Positions 7,723 to 16,560 of a stretch of DNA of 64,000 nucleotides are shown here, one piece after another. The notes beneath the pieces are model-generated. The model was not told where the DNA came from and ran no database searches. It worked only from the letters and a program-made list of their open reading frames with translations. Location: positions 1 to 64,000 of the forward strand of contig CAWCMA010000010.1 of the NCBI GenBank assembly GCA_963796565.1, in the 5' to 3' direction. The position numbers and the translations under genes were made by a program. Position 1 is the stretch's first letter; each line of letters opens with the position of its first letter. Source of the stretch: JAKAVN01 sp963796565 (GTDB lineage Bacteria > Desulfobacterota > Binatia > Binatales > Binataceae).

Positions 7723-8907
7723 ATGGATTTCACTTACACGCCCGAACAGGAAGCCTATCGGATGGAAGTGCGCGGATGGCTCGAAGCCAATCAGCCGCCG
7801 CCGCTTACGTCCGAGGAAAAAGATCGTGTCGACGAAAACTTCCTGTGGGAGCGCGTGAAGCGCTGGCATAAAAAACTCCACGACGGCGGATGGGCCGGCC
7901 TTACCTGGCCCAAACAGTTCGGCGGCAGGGGTGCGAGCTTCGTCGAGCAGGTCATCTTTCAGCAGGAACTGGGACGGCTCAATCTGCCGATGGGATGCAA
8001 CGTGCTGGGCGTGATCATGACCGGCCCGGCGCTGATGCAGTGGGGCACCGAGGAGCAGAAGCAGCGCTACCTCGAGAAGATCCTGAGCGCGGAGGAGATC
8101 TGGTCCGAGGGAATGTCGGAGCCGGCGGCGGGCTCGGACCTCGCCGCGCTGCAAACCCGCGCCGTGCTCGACGGCGACTACTTTATCGTCAACGGCCAGA
8201 AGGTCTGGACCACGCTCGCCCATCGCTCGCACTTCTGCCAGCTCTTCGTACGCACCGACCCCGACGTTCCCCGGCACAAGGGCTTGAGCTGCCTGCTGGT
8301 CGATATGAAAAGCCCCGGCGTCACCGTGCGCCCGCTCAAGCAGATAACCGGCGAGTCCGAGTTCAACGAAATCTTTTTCGAAGACGTGCGCGTGCCCAAG
8401 GCCAATCTTCTCGGGCCGCTCAACCAGGGATGGCAGGTGCTGGTGTCGACGCTGATGCACGAGCGTTTCGGGATTGGCGAGACGATCGGCGGTACCGAAC
8501 AGACGCTCGCGCAACTGGTCGAGATCGCGCGCGGGGCGATTATCGACGGGCGTTCGGCGGCCGAGGACGACGAGGTCCGCCAGCAGCTTGCGCAGTTCGC
8601 GATCGAAGTCGCAGCCAAGAAGTACAATGGCCTGCGCTCGCTGACCCGCCGGCTCAAGGGGCAACTGCCCGGCCCCGAAAGCTCGATCGGCAAACTGGTC
8701 TCGACCGAGCTGACACAACGGATGGTCAAGTTCTCGGTGCGGCTGCTGGGCGAGTTCGCGCTGCTCGAGCGGCGCTCGCCCTTCGCGCCCGACGGCGACT
8801 GGCTGCGGCGCATCCTTTACAGCGAGAGCATGACGATTGCCGGCGGGACCTCGCCGGTGCAGAAGAACATGATTGGCGAGCGTATCCTGCAACTTCCCAA
8901 GGGTTGA
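7723..8907 (+). CDS. Acyl-CoA dehydrogenase
   Basis: 394 aa from the ATG at 7723 (MDFTYTPEQEAYRMEVRGWL). FAD-binding acyl-CoA dehydrogenase blocks are present: WPKQFGGRGAS, the middle-domain signature WSEGMSEPAAGSDLAALQTRA, VNGQKVWTTLAHRSHFCQLFVRT, and a C-terminal helical domain ending GGTSPVQKNMIGERILQLPKG. The family oxidises acyl-CoA thioesters to 2-enoyl-CoA and passes electrons to ETF. The chain length it prefers is not evident. It stands alone between the hicA region and amtB. Confidence 0.9.
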   Translation: MDFTYTPEQEAYRMEVRGWLEANQPPPLTSEEKDRVDENFLWERVKRWHKKLHDGGWAGLTWPKQFGGRGASFVEQVIFQQELGRLNLPMGCNVLGVIMTGPALMQWGTEEQKQRYLEKILSAEEIWSEGMSEPAAGSDLAALQTRAVLDGDYFIVNGQKVWTTLAHRSHFCQLFVRTDPDVPRHKGLSCLLVDMKSPGVTVRPLKQITGESEFNEIFFEDVRVPKANLLGPLNQGWQVLVSTLMHERFGIGETIGGTEQTLAQLVEIARGAIIDGRSAAEDDEVRQQLAQFAIEVAAKKYNGLRSLTRRLKGQLPGPESSIGKLVSTELTQRMVKFSVRLLGEFALLERRSPFAPDGDWLRRILYSESMTIAGGTSPVQKNMIGERILQLPKG

Positions 8908-9128
8908 GGCGAACCGGCTTCGCGGCCTCGAGCGCGCCGTCACAATCGCGGCCAGTTTTTTGCCTCACAGTTACCCTTGTCCGCCGCGCCAAGTTCTGTC
9001 AGAAACCTCGCACCAAACATACATCCTGGATGCCGTATCGCTCCGGGCCGCCGCGTCCGTCGCGGATGCGCGCCGGGGCGGCCAGCGTTCCTGATACGGC
9101 CGCCAATTGTTGCGGGAGGAAATACGCG

Positions 9129-10451
9129 ATGTTGCGCACGAAGCCGATTGCTTGCCTGGGAACTGCCGCCACCGCCCTGCTGCTTGCCATCCCGGCACAC
9201 GCTGCCGACGCGCAAACCGCCATCAACAGCGGCGACACCGCCTGGTTGCTGATCTCGTCGGCGTTGGTGTTGCTGATGACCGCGCCGGGCCTGGCGCTGT
9301 TTTACGGCGGAATGGTGCGGCGCAAAAACGTGCTCGCAATGCTGATGCAGAGCTTCATCCTGGCCGCGCTGGTCTCGATCCAGTGGCTGCTGTTCGGCTA
9401 CAGCCTGGCGTTTTCACCCGGCAACGCGCTTATCGGCGGCCTGCACTGGATCGGACTTTGCGGCGTCAGTGCCACCGAGCCCTACCCTGCCTACGCGGCG
9501 ACCGTTCCGCATCAGGCCTACATGATTTTCCAGTGCATGTTTGCCGTGATCACACCGGCGCTGATCACCGGCGCGTTTGCCGAGCGCATCTCGTTCAAGG
9601 GCTTTCTGGTTTTCAGCCTGCTCTGGATGACGCTTATCTACGATCCGCTGGCGCACTGGGTATGGGGCGTCGACGGATGGCTGCATCGCCTGGGGGCGCT
9701 GGATTTCGCCGGCGGCACGGTGGTGCATATTTCCTCGGGGACTTCGGCGCTTGCCGCCGTGCTGGTAATCGGGCCGCGGCGCGGCTTTTTGCGCGAGCCG
9801 ATGCCGCCGCACAACCTGACGCTGACGTTGACCGGCGCGGGCCTGCTGTGGTTCGGATGGTTCGGCTTCAACGCCGGCAGCGCGCTGGCCGCCAATGGGC
9901 TTGCGACCTCGGCTTTCGTGGCGACGCATATTGGCGCGGCCGCGGCAGCGCTGGGATGGGTGTTCGCGGAATGGATCGTGCTCGGCAAGCCGACCACGCT
10001 CGGCGTCGCCAGCGGCGTGGTCGCCGGTCTGGTCGCGATAACTCCGGCTTCGGGCTACGTCGGACCGATGGCCGCGATGATGATCGGGCTGGTCGCGGGC
10101 GTGCTGTGCTTTTTCGCGGTGCGGATGAAGCGGCGCTTTGGCTACGACGACGCGCTCGACGTGGTCGGCGTACATGCGGTGGGCGGCATCTGGGGCGCGC
10201 TCGCCACCGGGCTCTTTGCGAGCGTCGCCGTCAACGCGGCCGGCGCCGACGGCCTGTTTTTCGGCAACCCGCTCCAGTTCCTGATCCAGATCGTCGCGGT
10301 CGCGGCCAGCATCTCATTCGCTTTCGGCGGCAGCCTGGTCCTGCTCGGAATGACCGACGCACTGGTGGGACTGCGCGTGAGCGATGAAGCCGAGCGCATC
10401 GGGATGGACCTGAGCGAACATGAGGAGAACGCGTACGATCTGGGGGCGTAG
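9129..10451 (+). CDS. amtB: Ammonium transporter, Amt family
   Basis: 440 aa behind GGGAGGAAA. A cleavable signal (ending AHAADAQ) precedes about eleven membrane helices, as in E. coli AmtB. The family core is present: NSGDTAWLLISSALVLLMT, GLALFYGGMVRRKN, the first pore His in DFAGGTVVHISSG, the second in VVGVHAVGGIWGALATG, and WFGWFGFNAGSAL. It conducts ammonium across the inner membrane. The short C-terminal tail (VSDEAERIGMDLSEHEENAY) is the conserved regulatory tail that meets a P-II protein, but no glnK gene is next to it. Confidence 0.93.
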   Translation: MLRTKPIACLGTAATALLLAIPAHAADAQTAINSGDTAWLLISSALVLLMTAPGLALFYGGMVRRKNVLAMLMQSFILAALVSIQWLLFGYSLAFSPGNALIGGLHWIGLCGVSATEPYPAYAATVPHQAYMIFQCMFAVITPALITGAFAERISFKGFLVFSLLWMTLIYDPLAHWVWGVDGWLHRLGALDFAGGTVVHISSGTSALAAVLVIGPRRGFLREPMPPHNLTLTLTGAGLLWFGWFGFNAGSALAANGLATSAFVATHIGAAAAALGWVFAEWIVLGKPTTLGVASGVVAGLVAITPASGYVGPMAAMMIGLVAGVLCFFAVRMKRRFGYDDALDVVGVHAVGGIWGALATGLFASVAVNAAGADGLFFGNPLQFLIQIVAVAASISFAFGGSLVLLGMTDALVGLRVSDEAERIGMDLSEHEENAYDLGA

Positions 10452-10476
10452 ACCCGGACAAGTTCGGTGAGGCAGG

Positions 10477-10504
10477 CTGAGGCCGGCGCGCGCGCGGCCC
10501 TCAG
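10477..10504. terminator. Hairpin between convergent genes (possible bidirectional terminator)
   Basis: A GC-rich stem CTGAGGCCG / CGG(C)CCTCAG with one bulged C and a GCGCGCGCG loop sits 25 nt after the amtB stop and overlaps the last codon of the convergent small gene. There is no U-tract. Confidence 0.4.
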
Positions 10505-10767
10505 CGTTGCATCGCCTGGAACAGCAGTGGCGCGGCCTCCGACATGACCTCGCCGACGATCTCCGAGAGCGGCTTGCTCGGGACCGCGAGCTTTTCGGCG
10601 AGCGACTGCATGATACGCAGGTATTGCTCCTTGGTCCCGACGCTGATCGAACTGAGTCGATGCGTCTCCATCACCTCGACGAAGACGCGATGGACCTCGT
10701 AGATTTCGCGGTCGACAGGGTCCGAGAACGGATTGGGCTGGTCGAATTTCCTGCCCTTGGTAGCCAT
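10501..10767 (-). CDS. Conserved hypothetical protein, 88 aa
   Basis: 88 aa from the ATG at 10767. No family is recognised. The protein is charged and helical: FSDPVDREIYEVHRVFVEVME, then a helix EQYLRIMQSLAEKLAVPSKP, then LSEIVGEVMSEAAPLLFQAMQ. It lies just downstream of rodA on the same strand, 96 nt after that stop, so it may be the last gene of the rod-shape operon. Coding status is supported by frame length and composition only. Confidence 0.55.
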   Translation of the reverse strand: MATKGRKFDQPNPFSDPVDREIYEVHRVFVEVMETHRLSSISVGTKEQYLRIMQSLAEKLAVPSKPLSEIVGEVMSEAAPLLFQAMQR

Positions 10768-10863
10768 CGTTGATGCACCCGGTATGGATTGGGCGCGCCG
10801 CGCGCGCCGCCGTAAAACTATACCAGCCTCGCGCACCGGGCGGCGAACCGGCAGCGGTCGCGG

Positions 10864-11967
10864 TCAGAAAAGGTAGCGGCGGGTGTTGATGCTAATCATC
10901 ACGCCCATCGCCGCCATCATCGCGATCAGCGACGAGCCGCCGTAGCTCACCAGCGGTAGCGGTATTCCGACCACCGGCAGCACCCCGCTCGCCATCCCGA
11001 TGTTGATCGCTACCTGCCAGAACACGATGGCGGTAAGACCCACCGCGAGCAGTTGGCCGAAGCGGTCGCGGGCGTGGCGCGCGATCCAGAGCCCACGCGC
11101 GATCACTCCCGCGTACAACGCCATCAACAGGATCGATCCCGCGAAGCCGAATTCCTCGGCGAAAACCGAAAAGATGAAGTCGGTGGTCTGCTCGGGAAGA
11201 AAATTCAGCCGCGCCTGGGTGCCTTTCAGAAAGCCCTTGCCCCACGCGCCGCCCGCGCCGATCGCGATCTCGGATTGAATGATATGGTAGCCGGCGCCGA
11301 GCGGATCGGACTGGGGATTGAGGAAGCTCACCAGGCGCTGTTTCTGGTAGGGCTTGAGGTAATGCCATCCGGCGGGCGCGGCCAGCGCCGCCCCCAGCGT
11401 CGCAACCAGCAGCACGCGTCCGTTCAATCCGCCGGCGAAGACCAGCGTCGCGGTCACCAGGATCAGAATGATCCCGGTACCGAGGTCGGGCTGCTTGAGC
11501 ACCAACACCATCGGTACGCCTAGCAGCAGCGCCGGGAAAATCATCTGACGAGCGCTCCATCCGCCGCGCGGCGGCTCTTCGCGCAGGTAGCGCACCAGCA
11601 CCAGCACCAGCGCCAGCTTAGCCAGCTCCGAGGGCTCCAGCCGAAGCACACCCAAGTTGAGCCAGCGGCGCGAGCCGCCGGTCACATGACCCGACACCAT
11701 CACCGCCGCCAGCAACACCACCGTTACCGCGTAGAGCGGGTAGGCATAGGTCGCGAGCGCGCGGTAGTCGAAGAACGCCGCCGTCGCCATCAGCGTCGTG
11801 CCCACCCCGATCCAAATCAGCTGGCGCACCACCAGCGGATCGAGCGTGTGCTTGGGGCCGCCCCACGACGCGCTCAGCACGCTCAGCAGGCCGAGGCCCG
11901 CCAGCCCAAGCGTCATTACGAACAGGGTCCAATCGAAGTGATAAACCAGTCGTCGGTCCAGCGCCAT
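10864..11967 (-). CDS. rodA: Rod-shape peptidoglycan glycosyltransferase RodA
   Basis: 367 aa, SEDS family, with about ten membrane helices. Family marks: an N-terminal helix LFVMTLGLAGLGLLSVLSAS, GSRRWLNLGVLRLEPSELAKLALVL, the KQPDLGTG loop that carries the catalytic Asp of SEDS polymerases, and the C-terminal GIPLPLVSYGGSSLIAMM. It polymerises glycan strands during side-wall growth, paired with PBP2. The gene starts 11 nt after the mrdA stop, the usual RodA-PBP2 pairing. Confidence 0.94.
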   Translation of the reverse strand: MALDRRLVYHFDWTLFVMTLGLAGLGLLSVLSASWGGPKHTLDPLVVRQLIWIGVGTTLMATAAFFDYRALATYAYPLYAVTVVLLAAVMVSGHVTGGSRRWLNLGVLRLEPSELAKLALVLVLVRYLREEPPRGGWSARQMIFPALLLGVPMVLVLKQPDLGTGIILILVTATLVFAGGLNGRVLLVATLGAALAAPAGWHYLKPYQKQRLVSFLNPQSDPLGAGYHIIQSEIAIGAGGAWGKGFLKGTQARLNFLPEQTTDFIFSVFAEEFGFAGSILLMALYAGVIARGLWIARHARDRFGQLLAVGLTAIVFWQVAINIGMASGVLPVVGIPLPLVSYGGSSLIAMMAAMGVMISINTRRYLF

Positions 11968-11978
11968 CGCGGTCCCGC

Positions 11979-13919
11979 TCAGTCTCCGCGCCGGGCTACA
12001 TAGCCCTCGGGCGGATTTTCGGGAGCCGGGCTCGGGGCCGCTTGCGGCGCGCCGTTTCCCGGCGCGCCCGGCTTGCCGCCGGGCGGCGGATAGAGCTCGA
12101 AGAACTTTTGCATCACGTCGTGGACGACCGGACCGGCCGAACTTCCGCCGTGTCCACCGTGTTCGATCACGCAGGCGATAGCGATTTGCGGATGGTTGCT
12201 CGGCGCGTACGCGACGAACCATCCGTGATCGCGGTACTTCATGGGCTCCTTGTCCTCGGGGATGCGCGCGTTGCCGGCCTCTTTGATCACCTGCGAGGTG
12301 CCGGTCTTGCCGCACACGGTGACGTTGTCGAGGTGGGCCGCATGGCCAGTGCCGCCCCCGCCGTTGACCACGTCGCACATCGCGCTGCGCACGATGTCGA
12401 GCACGGTGGGGTCGAGCGGGATGCGGCGCTCGACGATCGGCGGAAACCTCCTGATCACTGAGCCGTCGAGCGCTTCTTCCTCTTTGACGAACTGCGGCTT
12501 GTAGCGGATGCCGCCGTTGGCGATCTCGGCCGCGACCATCGCCATCTGCAGCGGTGTCGCCGCCACGTAGCCCTGGCCGATCGCGACCGACAGCGTCTCC
12601 GCCGGGTACCATCGCTGATGGAAGCGCTTTTCCTTCCACAGCGACGACGGCATCACGCCCGACCGTTCGTTGTCGAGTTCGATCCCGCTCTTTTCGCCCA
12701 GGCCGAGCATGCGCGCCCATTGAGCCAGGCGATCGATGCCGAGGTGGATGCCGACCTGGTAAAAGAATACGTCGCACGAGCCCACGATCGCGCGATGCAC
12801 CGAGAGTGTGCCGTGGCCCTGCTTGCGCCAGCAATGGTACTCGCGGTTGCCGTAGTACAAGCCGCCGGGGCAAAAGTAGGTGGTCGAGGGAGTGAGCGTC
12901 CGTTCTTCCATCCCCGCGATGGCGTCGATCAGCTTGAAGGTGGAACCGGGCGGATAGGTGCCCGCAATGGCGCGATTGGCCAGCGGATGGGCAGGGTCGC
13001 TGGTAAGCGCGCGCCACTGCGCCGAGGTGATCCCGTTGGCGAACACGTTGGGATCGAAGTTCGGATGCGAGACCATCGCGAGGATATATCCGGTGTTGGG
13101 ATCGATCGCGACCAGCGCGCCCGACCAGTTGCCCATCGCCTTCTCGGCCGCCTGCTGGATGTCAAGGTCGAGGCTCAGGACCACGCTTTGCCCGGGAATC
13201 TCGGGAATCTCGCGCAGCAGCTTGAGCCGGCGGCCGACCGAATCGACCTCGATCTCCTGGCCTCCGGCCTGGCCGCGCAACTGGCCTTCGAATACGCGCT
13301 CGAGGCCGAATTTCCCGATCTCGTCGCCCATCCGATAGTCGTTGGCGTGGCGCAGATCGCCCTCGGCGACCTCACCCACGTAGCCGAGCAGATGCGACGC
13401 GACCGGCCCATAGATGTAGTGGCGCTGTGGCATCACTTCGAGACTGACGCCCGGTAGCTGGAGCTGATGGGTCTCCAGCGACACCACCTGCTGCCAGCCC
13501 AGATGCTCCTCGACCGTGACCGGATCGAACGGAGGGCGTCCGTCGTCCTCGGCCTGGGAGAGCTTGGCGGCGACGTTGTCCTGGCCAAGCAGGCCCTCCA
13601 GGCGTGCGACGGTCTGTTTAACGTTGCGCACGTCCTCGGGCACCATCACCGCATCGAATGACGGCCGGGTGTCGACGAGCGGGCGATGGCGAACGTCGAA
13701 GACCAGGCCGCGCAGCGCCGGCAGACGATGAATACGGATGCGGTTGCGGTCGGCGAGTTGGACGAATTCCTTGTGCCGGATGATCTGGAGGTAATAGAGC
13801 CGCACCGTGACCACCGCCAGGATCGCCGCGATTAATGCGGAAAGAATGGCGAGGCGCGGCTCGATGCGGGGGATCGCGCGGGTGCGCTTGCTGCTGTTGT
13901 AGTAACGCCAGCGCGCCAC
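11979..13919 (-). CDS. mrdA: Penicillin-binding protein 2 (transpeptidase)
   Basis: 646 aa from a GTG. One N-terminal membrane helix (LAILSALIAAILAVVTVRLYY) precedes the dimerisation domain and the transpeptidase. Active-site motifs are in order: SxxK in YPPGSTFKLIDAIAG, SxD in GSCDVFFYQVG, and KTG in VCGKTGTSQVI. The dimerisation domain has the usual RGLVFDVRHRPLVD start. The Pro-rich C-terminal tail is unconserved. It cross-links peptidoglycan for elongation with RodA and the MreBCD scaffold. The mreD stop lies 2 nt upstream, so translation is probably coupled. Confidence 0.95.
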   Translation of the reverse strand: MARWRYYNSSKRTRAIPRIEPRLAILSALIAAILAVVTVRLYYLQIIRHKEFVQLADRNRIRIHRLPALRGLVFDVRHRPLVDTRPSFDAVMVPEDVRNVKQTVARLEGLLGQDNVAAKLSQAEDDGRPPFDPVTVEEHLGWQQVVSLETHQLQLPGVSLEVMPQRHYIYGPVASHLLGYVGEVAEGDLRHANDYRMGDEIGKFGLERVFEGQLRGQAGGQEIEVDSVGRRLKLLREIPEIPGQSVVLSLDLDIQQAAEKAMGNWSGALVAIDPNTGYILAMVSHPNFDPNVFANGITSAQWRALTSDPAHPLANRAIAGTYPPGSTFKLIDAIAGMEERTLTPSTTYFCPGGLYYGNREYHCWRKQGHGTLSVHRAIVGSCDVFFYQVGIHLGIDRLAQWARMLGLGEKSGIELDNERSGVMPSSLWKEKRFHQRWYPAETLSVAIGQGYVAATPLQMAMVAAEIANGGIRYKPQFVKEEEALDGSVIRRFPPIVERRIPLDPTVLDIVRSAMCDVVNGGGGTGHAAHLDNVTVCGKTGTSQVIKEAGNARIPEDKEPMKYRDHGWFVAYAPSNHPQIAIACVIEHGGHGGSSAGPVVHDVMQKFFELYPPPGGKPGAPGNGAPQAAPSPAPENPPEGYVARRGD

Positions 13920-13921
13920 GC

Positions 13922-14449
13922 TCAGGCTCCGCGTGAAGTTCGACGACGCACGCGTCGTTGTTGGCTCAGACCCATTATCCGCTGGAGGCCAGCGGTCAAT
14001 CGTAACACGGTCGGCGCGATCACCGCAGTCACGGTCGCCTGCAACAGCGCGGCCGGTAAAATCGTTGCGAGCTGGTCGGGCGCCTGGAACTGCGTGCTGA
14101 GAAGAAAGCCGCCCAGGCTCTGAATCAGCACGGCGATGAAAGCCAGCACGGCTCCGGCCTCAGGCCCGCTAGCGGAGGTATGAACTCCGACTTCGTATGC
14201 GACCAGGTAAGTCAACGTCACCGCAAAAGTATTGATGCCGAGCTGCGAACCCGAAAACGAGTCCATCGCGTAGCCCATCGCGAACGCCATTATAGGCGCG
14301 AGCGCGCGCCGATGCCGCAGCCCAAGATCGACCGCCAACACCAGCACCAGGTCGGGCATTAACGCGCTCAGCGGCAGCCAGCGTGTGGCCGTGGTCTGAA
14401 TCGCCAGCGCAATCAGGGTTAAAACGGTGAACAACGCGACCAAGCGCAC
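13922..14449 (-). CDS. mreD: Rod shape-determining protein MreD
   Basis: 175 aa, strongly hydrophobic, with five or six predicted membrane helices (VALFTVLTLIALAIQTTATR, SALMPDLVLVLAVDLGLRHR, VTLTYLVAYEVGVHTSASG). The PDLVLVLAVDLGLRHR segment and overall size are typical of MreD, an integral membrane part of the elongasome. It starts at GTG 8 nt after the mreC stop and ends 2 nt before mrdA. Sequence conservation in this family is low, so position in the operon is the main support. Confidence 0.88.
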   Translation of the reverse strand: MRLVALFTVLTLIALAIQTTATRWLPLSALMPDLVLVLAVDLGLRHRRALAPIMAFAMGYAMDSFSGSQLGINTFAVTLTYLVAYEVGVHTSASGPEAGAVLAFIAVLIQSLGGFLLSTQFQAPDQLATILPAALLQATVTAVIAPTVLRLTAGLQRIMGLSQQRRVRRRTSRGA

Positions 14450-14456
14450 GAACCTC

Positions 14457-15308
14457 TTAGCCCTTCGGCTCCGCCGGCGGCGGCTGGGGAATCCGCTGGG
14501 TTACCACCAGTACCTGTTCGAGGCGGCGAAAGTCGGCCGCCGGCGCGACATTGACGGTCAGAAACAGTCCCGGTCCTTCGCGCATCACTGTCGTGACTTC
14601 GCCCACCAGCAGCCCGCGCGGGAAAGTGCCATCCAAGCCCGACGTTATTATTGTATCCCCGCTTTTCACGTCCTCGGAGCGGTCGACATATTTTATCACC
14701 AGCCCGTCGTCGACCATGCCGGCCACGATGCCCCGTACGCGCGAGCGCTGGTCGAAGGCGTCAAGCGCCGAATTGTGGTCGTTGATCAGCAGTACGCGCG
14801 AGGAAGTCGGACCCACCGCGATGAGCTTACCGACCACGCCCTCGGTCGACAGCACTGCCATCCCGGCCTCGAAGCTCTGATCGGAACCGCCCTCCAGCAC
14901 CACGGTGCGCGCCAGGCCCGAGGCGTCAGCACCGATCACATTCGCCGCCACTGACTTGAGCGCCAGCGCCTGTTTGAGCTCGAGCAAATCGCCGAGATGA
15001 AGATTTTCGGCCTCCAATTCGGCCAGGCGGGCGCGTTGGGTTTGCTCGCGCGCGAGCTCGGCGCGAAGCCGCGTGTTCTCCTGCTGCACACCGACCAAGT
15101 CGAAGTAGTCGTGGATGATGCCGGAGCCGCCCTCGGTCAGGCGCGAGGCGGCTATTTGCACCGGCGCCAATCCCTCCATCACCAAGCCACGCGGCTTGGC
15201 GACCCGTTGGTCGGGGCGCACTCCACTCCACAGAAAGTGGGCGGAAATGAGCAGCAGCACCGCCCCTGTGATTGGCACACGATTGCGCCACAGGAAGTAA
15301 TTTTTCAC
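14457..15308 (-). CDS. mreC: Rod shape-determining protein MreC
   Basis: 283 aa from a GTG. An N-terminal helix (PITGAVLLLISAHFLW) anchors the protein, followed by a coiled coil (LVGVQQENTRLRAELAREQT and LAELEAENLHLGDLLELK), then the paired beta-barrel domains: VVLEGGSDQSFEAGMAVLS, GVVGKLIAVGPTSSRVLLIN, RGIVAGMVDDGLVIKYVDRS and a final KSGDTIITSGLDGTFPRGLL. MreC is the periplasmic scaffold linking MreB filaments with PBP2-RodA. It follows mreB by 47 nt. Confidence 0.93.
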   Translation of the reverse strand: MKNYFLWRNRVPITGAVLLLISAHFLWSGVRPDQRVAKPRGLVMEGLAPVQIAASRLTEGGSGIIHDYFDLVGVQQENTRLRAELAREQTQRARLAELEAENLHLGDLLELKQALALKSVAANVIGADASGLARTVVLEGGSDQSFEAGMAVLSTEGVVGKLIAVGPTSSRVLLINDHNSALDAFDQRSRVRGIVAGMVDDGLVIKYVDRSEDVKSGDTIITSGLDGTFPRGLLVGEVTTVMREGPGLFLTVNVAPAADFRRLEQVLVVTQRIPQPPPAEPKG

Positions 15309-15355
15309 CGCATTGTGCTTCGGCGATGCCTCAGGGCGCCATCAGGAGGCCCCGT

Positions 15356-16390
15356 TTAGTCGACGGTCACGTCACGCAGCAAGGATAACTCGTCCAGCGC
15401 CTTGCCCGCGCCCATCACAACCGCGGTCAGCGGATCGTCGGCGAGAGTTACGGGCAGCCCGGTCTCCTCGCGCAAAAGGACGTCAAGGTTGCGCAACAGG
15501 GCGCCGCCGCCGGCCAGCACGATTCCCTTGTCCACGATGTCAGAGGCGAGCTCGGGCGGCGTGCGCTCGAGCGCGATACGGACCGACTCTACTACCTGAT
15601 GGACCGGTTCCATCAGCGCCTCGCGGATCTCCTCGTCGGTTATCTCGATGATTTTGGGCACGCCGGCCACCAAGTCGCGGCCCTTGATCTCCATGGTCTG
15701 GATCTCATTGCCGGGGTAAGCCGATCCGATGGTTATCTTGATCAGTTCGGCAGTGCGTTCGCCGATCAGCAGATTATATTTGCGCTTGATGTGTTGGATG
15801 ATCGCCTCGTCCATCTTGTCGCCGGCCACTCGCACCGAGCGCGAAAAAACCACGCCCGCCAGCGAGATCACCGCGACCTCGGTGGTGCCGCCACCGATGT
15901 CGACGATCATGTTGCCGGAGGGTTCCGTGATCGGCAGCCCCGCACCGATCGCCGCGGCCATCGGCTCCTCGATCAGGTAGACCTCATGCGCGCCCGCCGC
16001 TTCGGCCGACTCGCGCACCGCGCGCTTCTCGACCGCGGTGATGCCGAACGGCACACAGATGACGATCCGCGGGCGTGCCAGGAAGCGGCGGTTGTGCGTC
16101 TTCTGGATGAAGTGACGCAGCATGTTCTCGGTGATCTCGAAGTCGGCGATCACGCCGTCCTTGAGCGGCCGGATCGCCACGATCGAGCCCGGCGTCCGCC
16201 CGAGCATCTTCTTGGCCTCGGCGCCGATTGCCAGTACCCGCCGCGCACCGCGCGAATCCTTCTGCACCGCGACCACCGAGGGCTCGTTGCACACGATCCC
16301 TTCACCCTTGACGTAGATAAGGGTGTTCGCCGTGCCGAGATCGATCGCGAGATCGTTCGAAAACCAGCCAAATATGGAATTGAGTACCAC
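15356..16390 (-). CDS. mreB: Actin-like rod shape protein MreB
   Basis: 344 aa. ATP-binding actin-fold motifs: FSNDLAIDLGTANTLIYVKG (phosphate 1), MIVDIGGGTTEVAVISLAG (phosphate 2), and IVLAGGGALLRNLD (adenosine). The NMLRHFIQ and GITAVEKRAVRESAE blocks are typical of MreB rather than FtsA or ParM. The start chosen is the GTG at 16390, with GGAGGGGG directly before it; an in-frame GTG at 16408 would overlap that ribosome site. MreB filaments on the inner membrane orient side-wall synthesis. It is the first gene of the five-gene rod-shape operon. Confidence 0.96.
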   Translation of the reverse strand: MVLNSIFGWFSNDLAIDLGTANTLIYVKGEGIVCNEPSVVAVQKDSRGARRVLAIGAEAKKMLGRTPGSIVAIRPLKDGVIADFEITENMLRHFIQKTHNRRFLARPRIVICVPFGITAVEKRAVRESAEAAGAHEVYLIEEPMAAAIGAGLPITEPSGNMIVDIGGGTTEVAVISLAGVVFSRSVRVAGDKMDEAIIQHIKRKYNLLIGERTAELIKITIGSAYPGNEIQTMEIKGRDLVAGVPKIIEITDEEIREALMEPVHQVVESVRIALERTPPELASDIVDKGIVLAGGGALLRNLDVLLREETGLPVTLADDPLTAVVMGAGKALDELSLLRDVTVD

Positions 16391-16560
16391 CCGATCGCCC
16401 CCCTCCACGTCACAACTAAACAGGCTCGGCGCTGCGCGCGGTAGAACGAATTTTTAGACGTGCCCGAGACCCATCATGAAGCTAACAGACGCGTATCATA
16501 CTAGGCAAGGTGCGAGCCCGATTTGCGCGATCAAAAGCCACAAAATATGATGAGACCGCA

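Noticed and set aside
7678..8943. 421-aa minus-strand frame
   Set aside because: An antisense shadow of the acyl-CoA dehydrogenase at 7723-8907.
7890..9128. Long plus-strand frame that would fuse to amtB
   Set aside because: The part before 9129 is the acyl-CoA dehydrogenase read out of frame, Arg-rich and featureless. AmtB has its own signal peptide and ribosome site at 9129.
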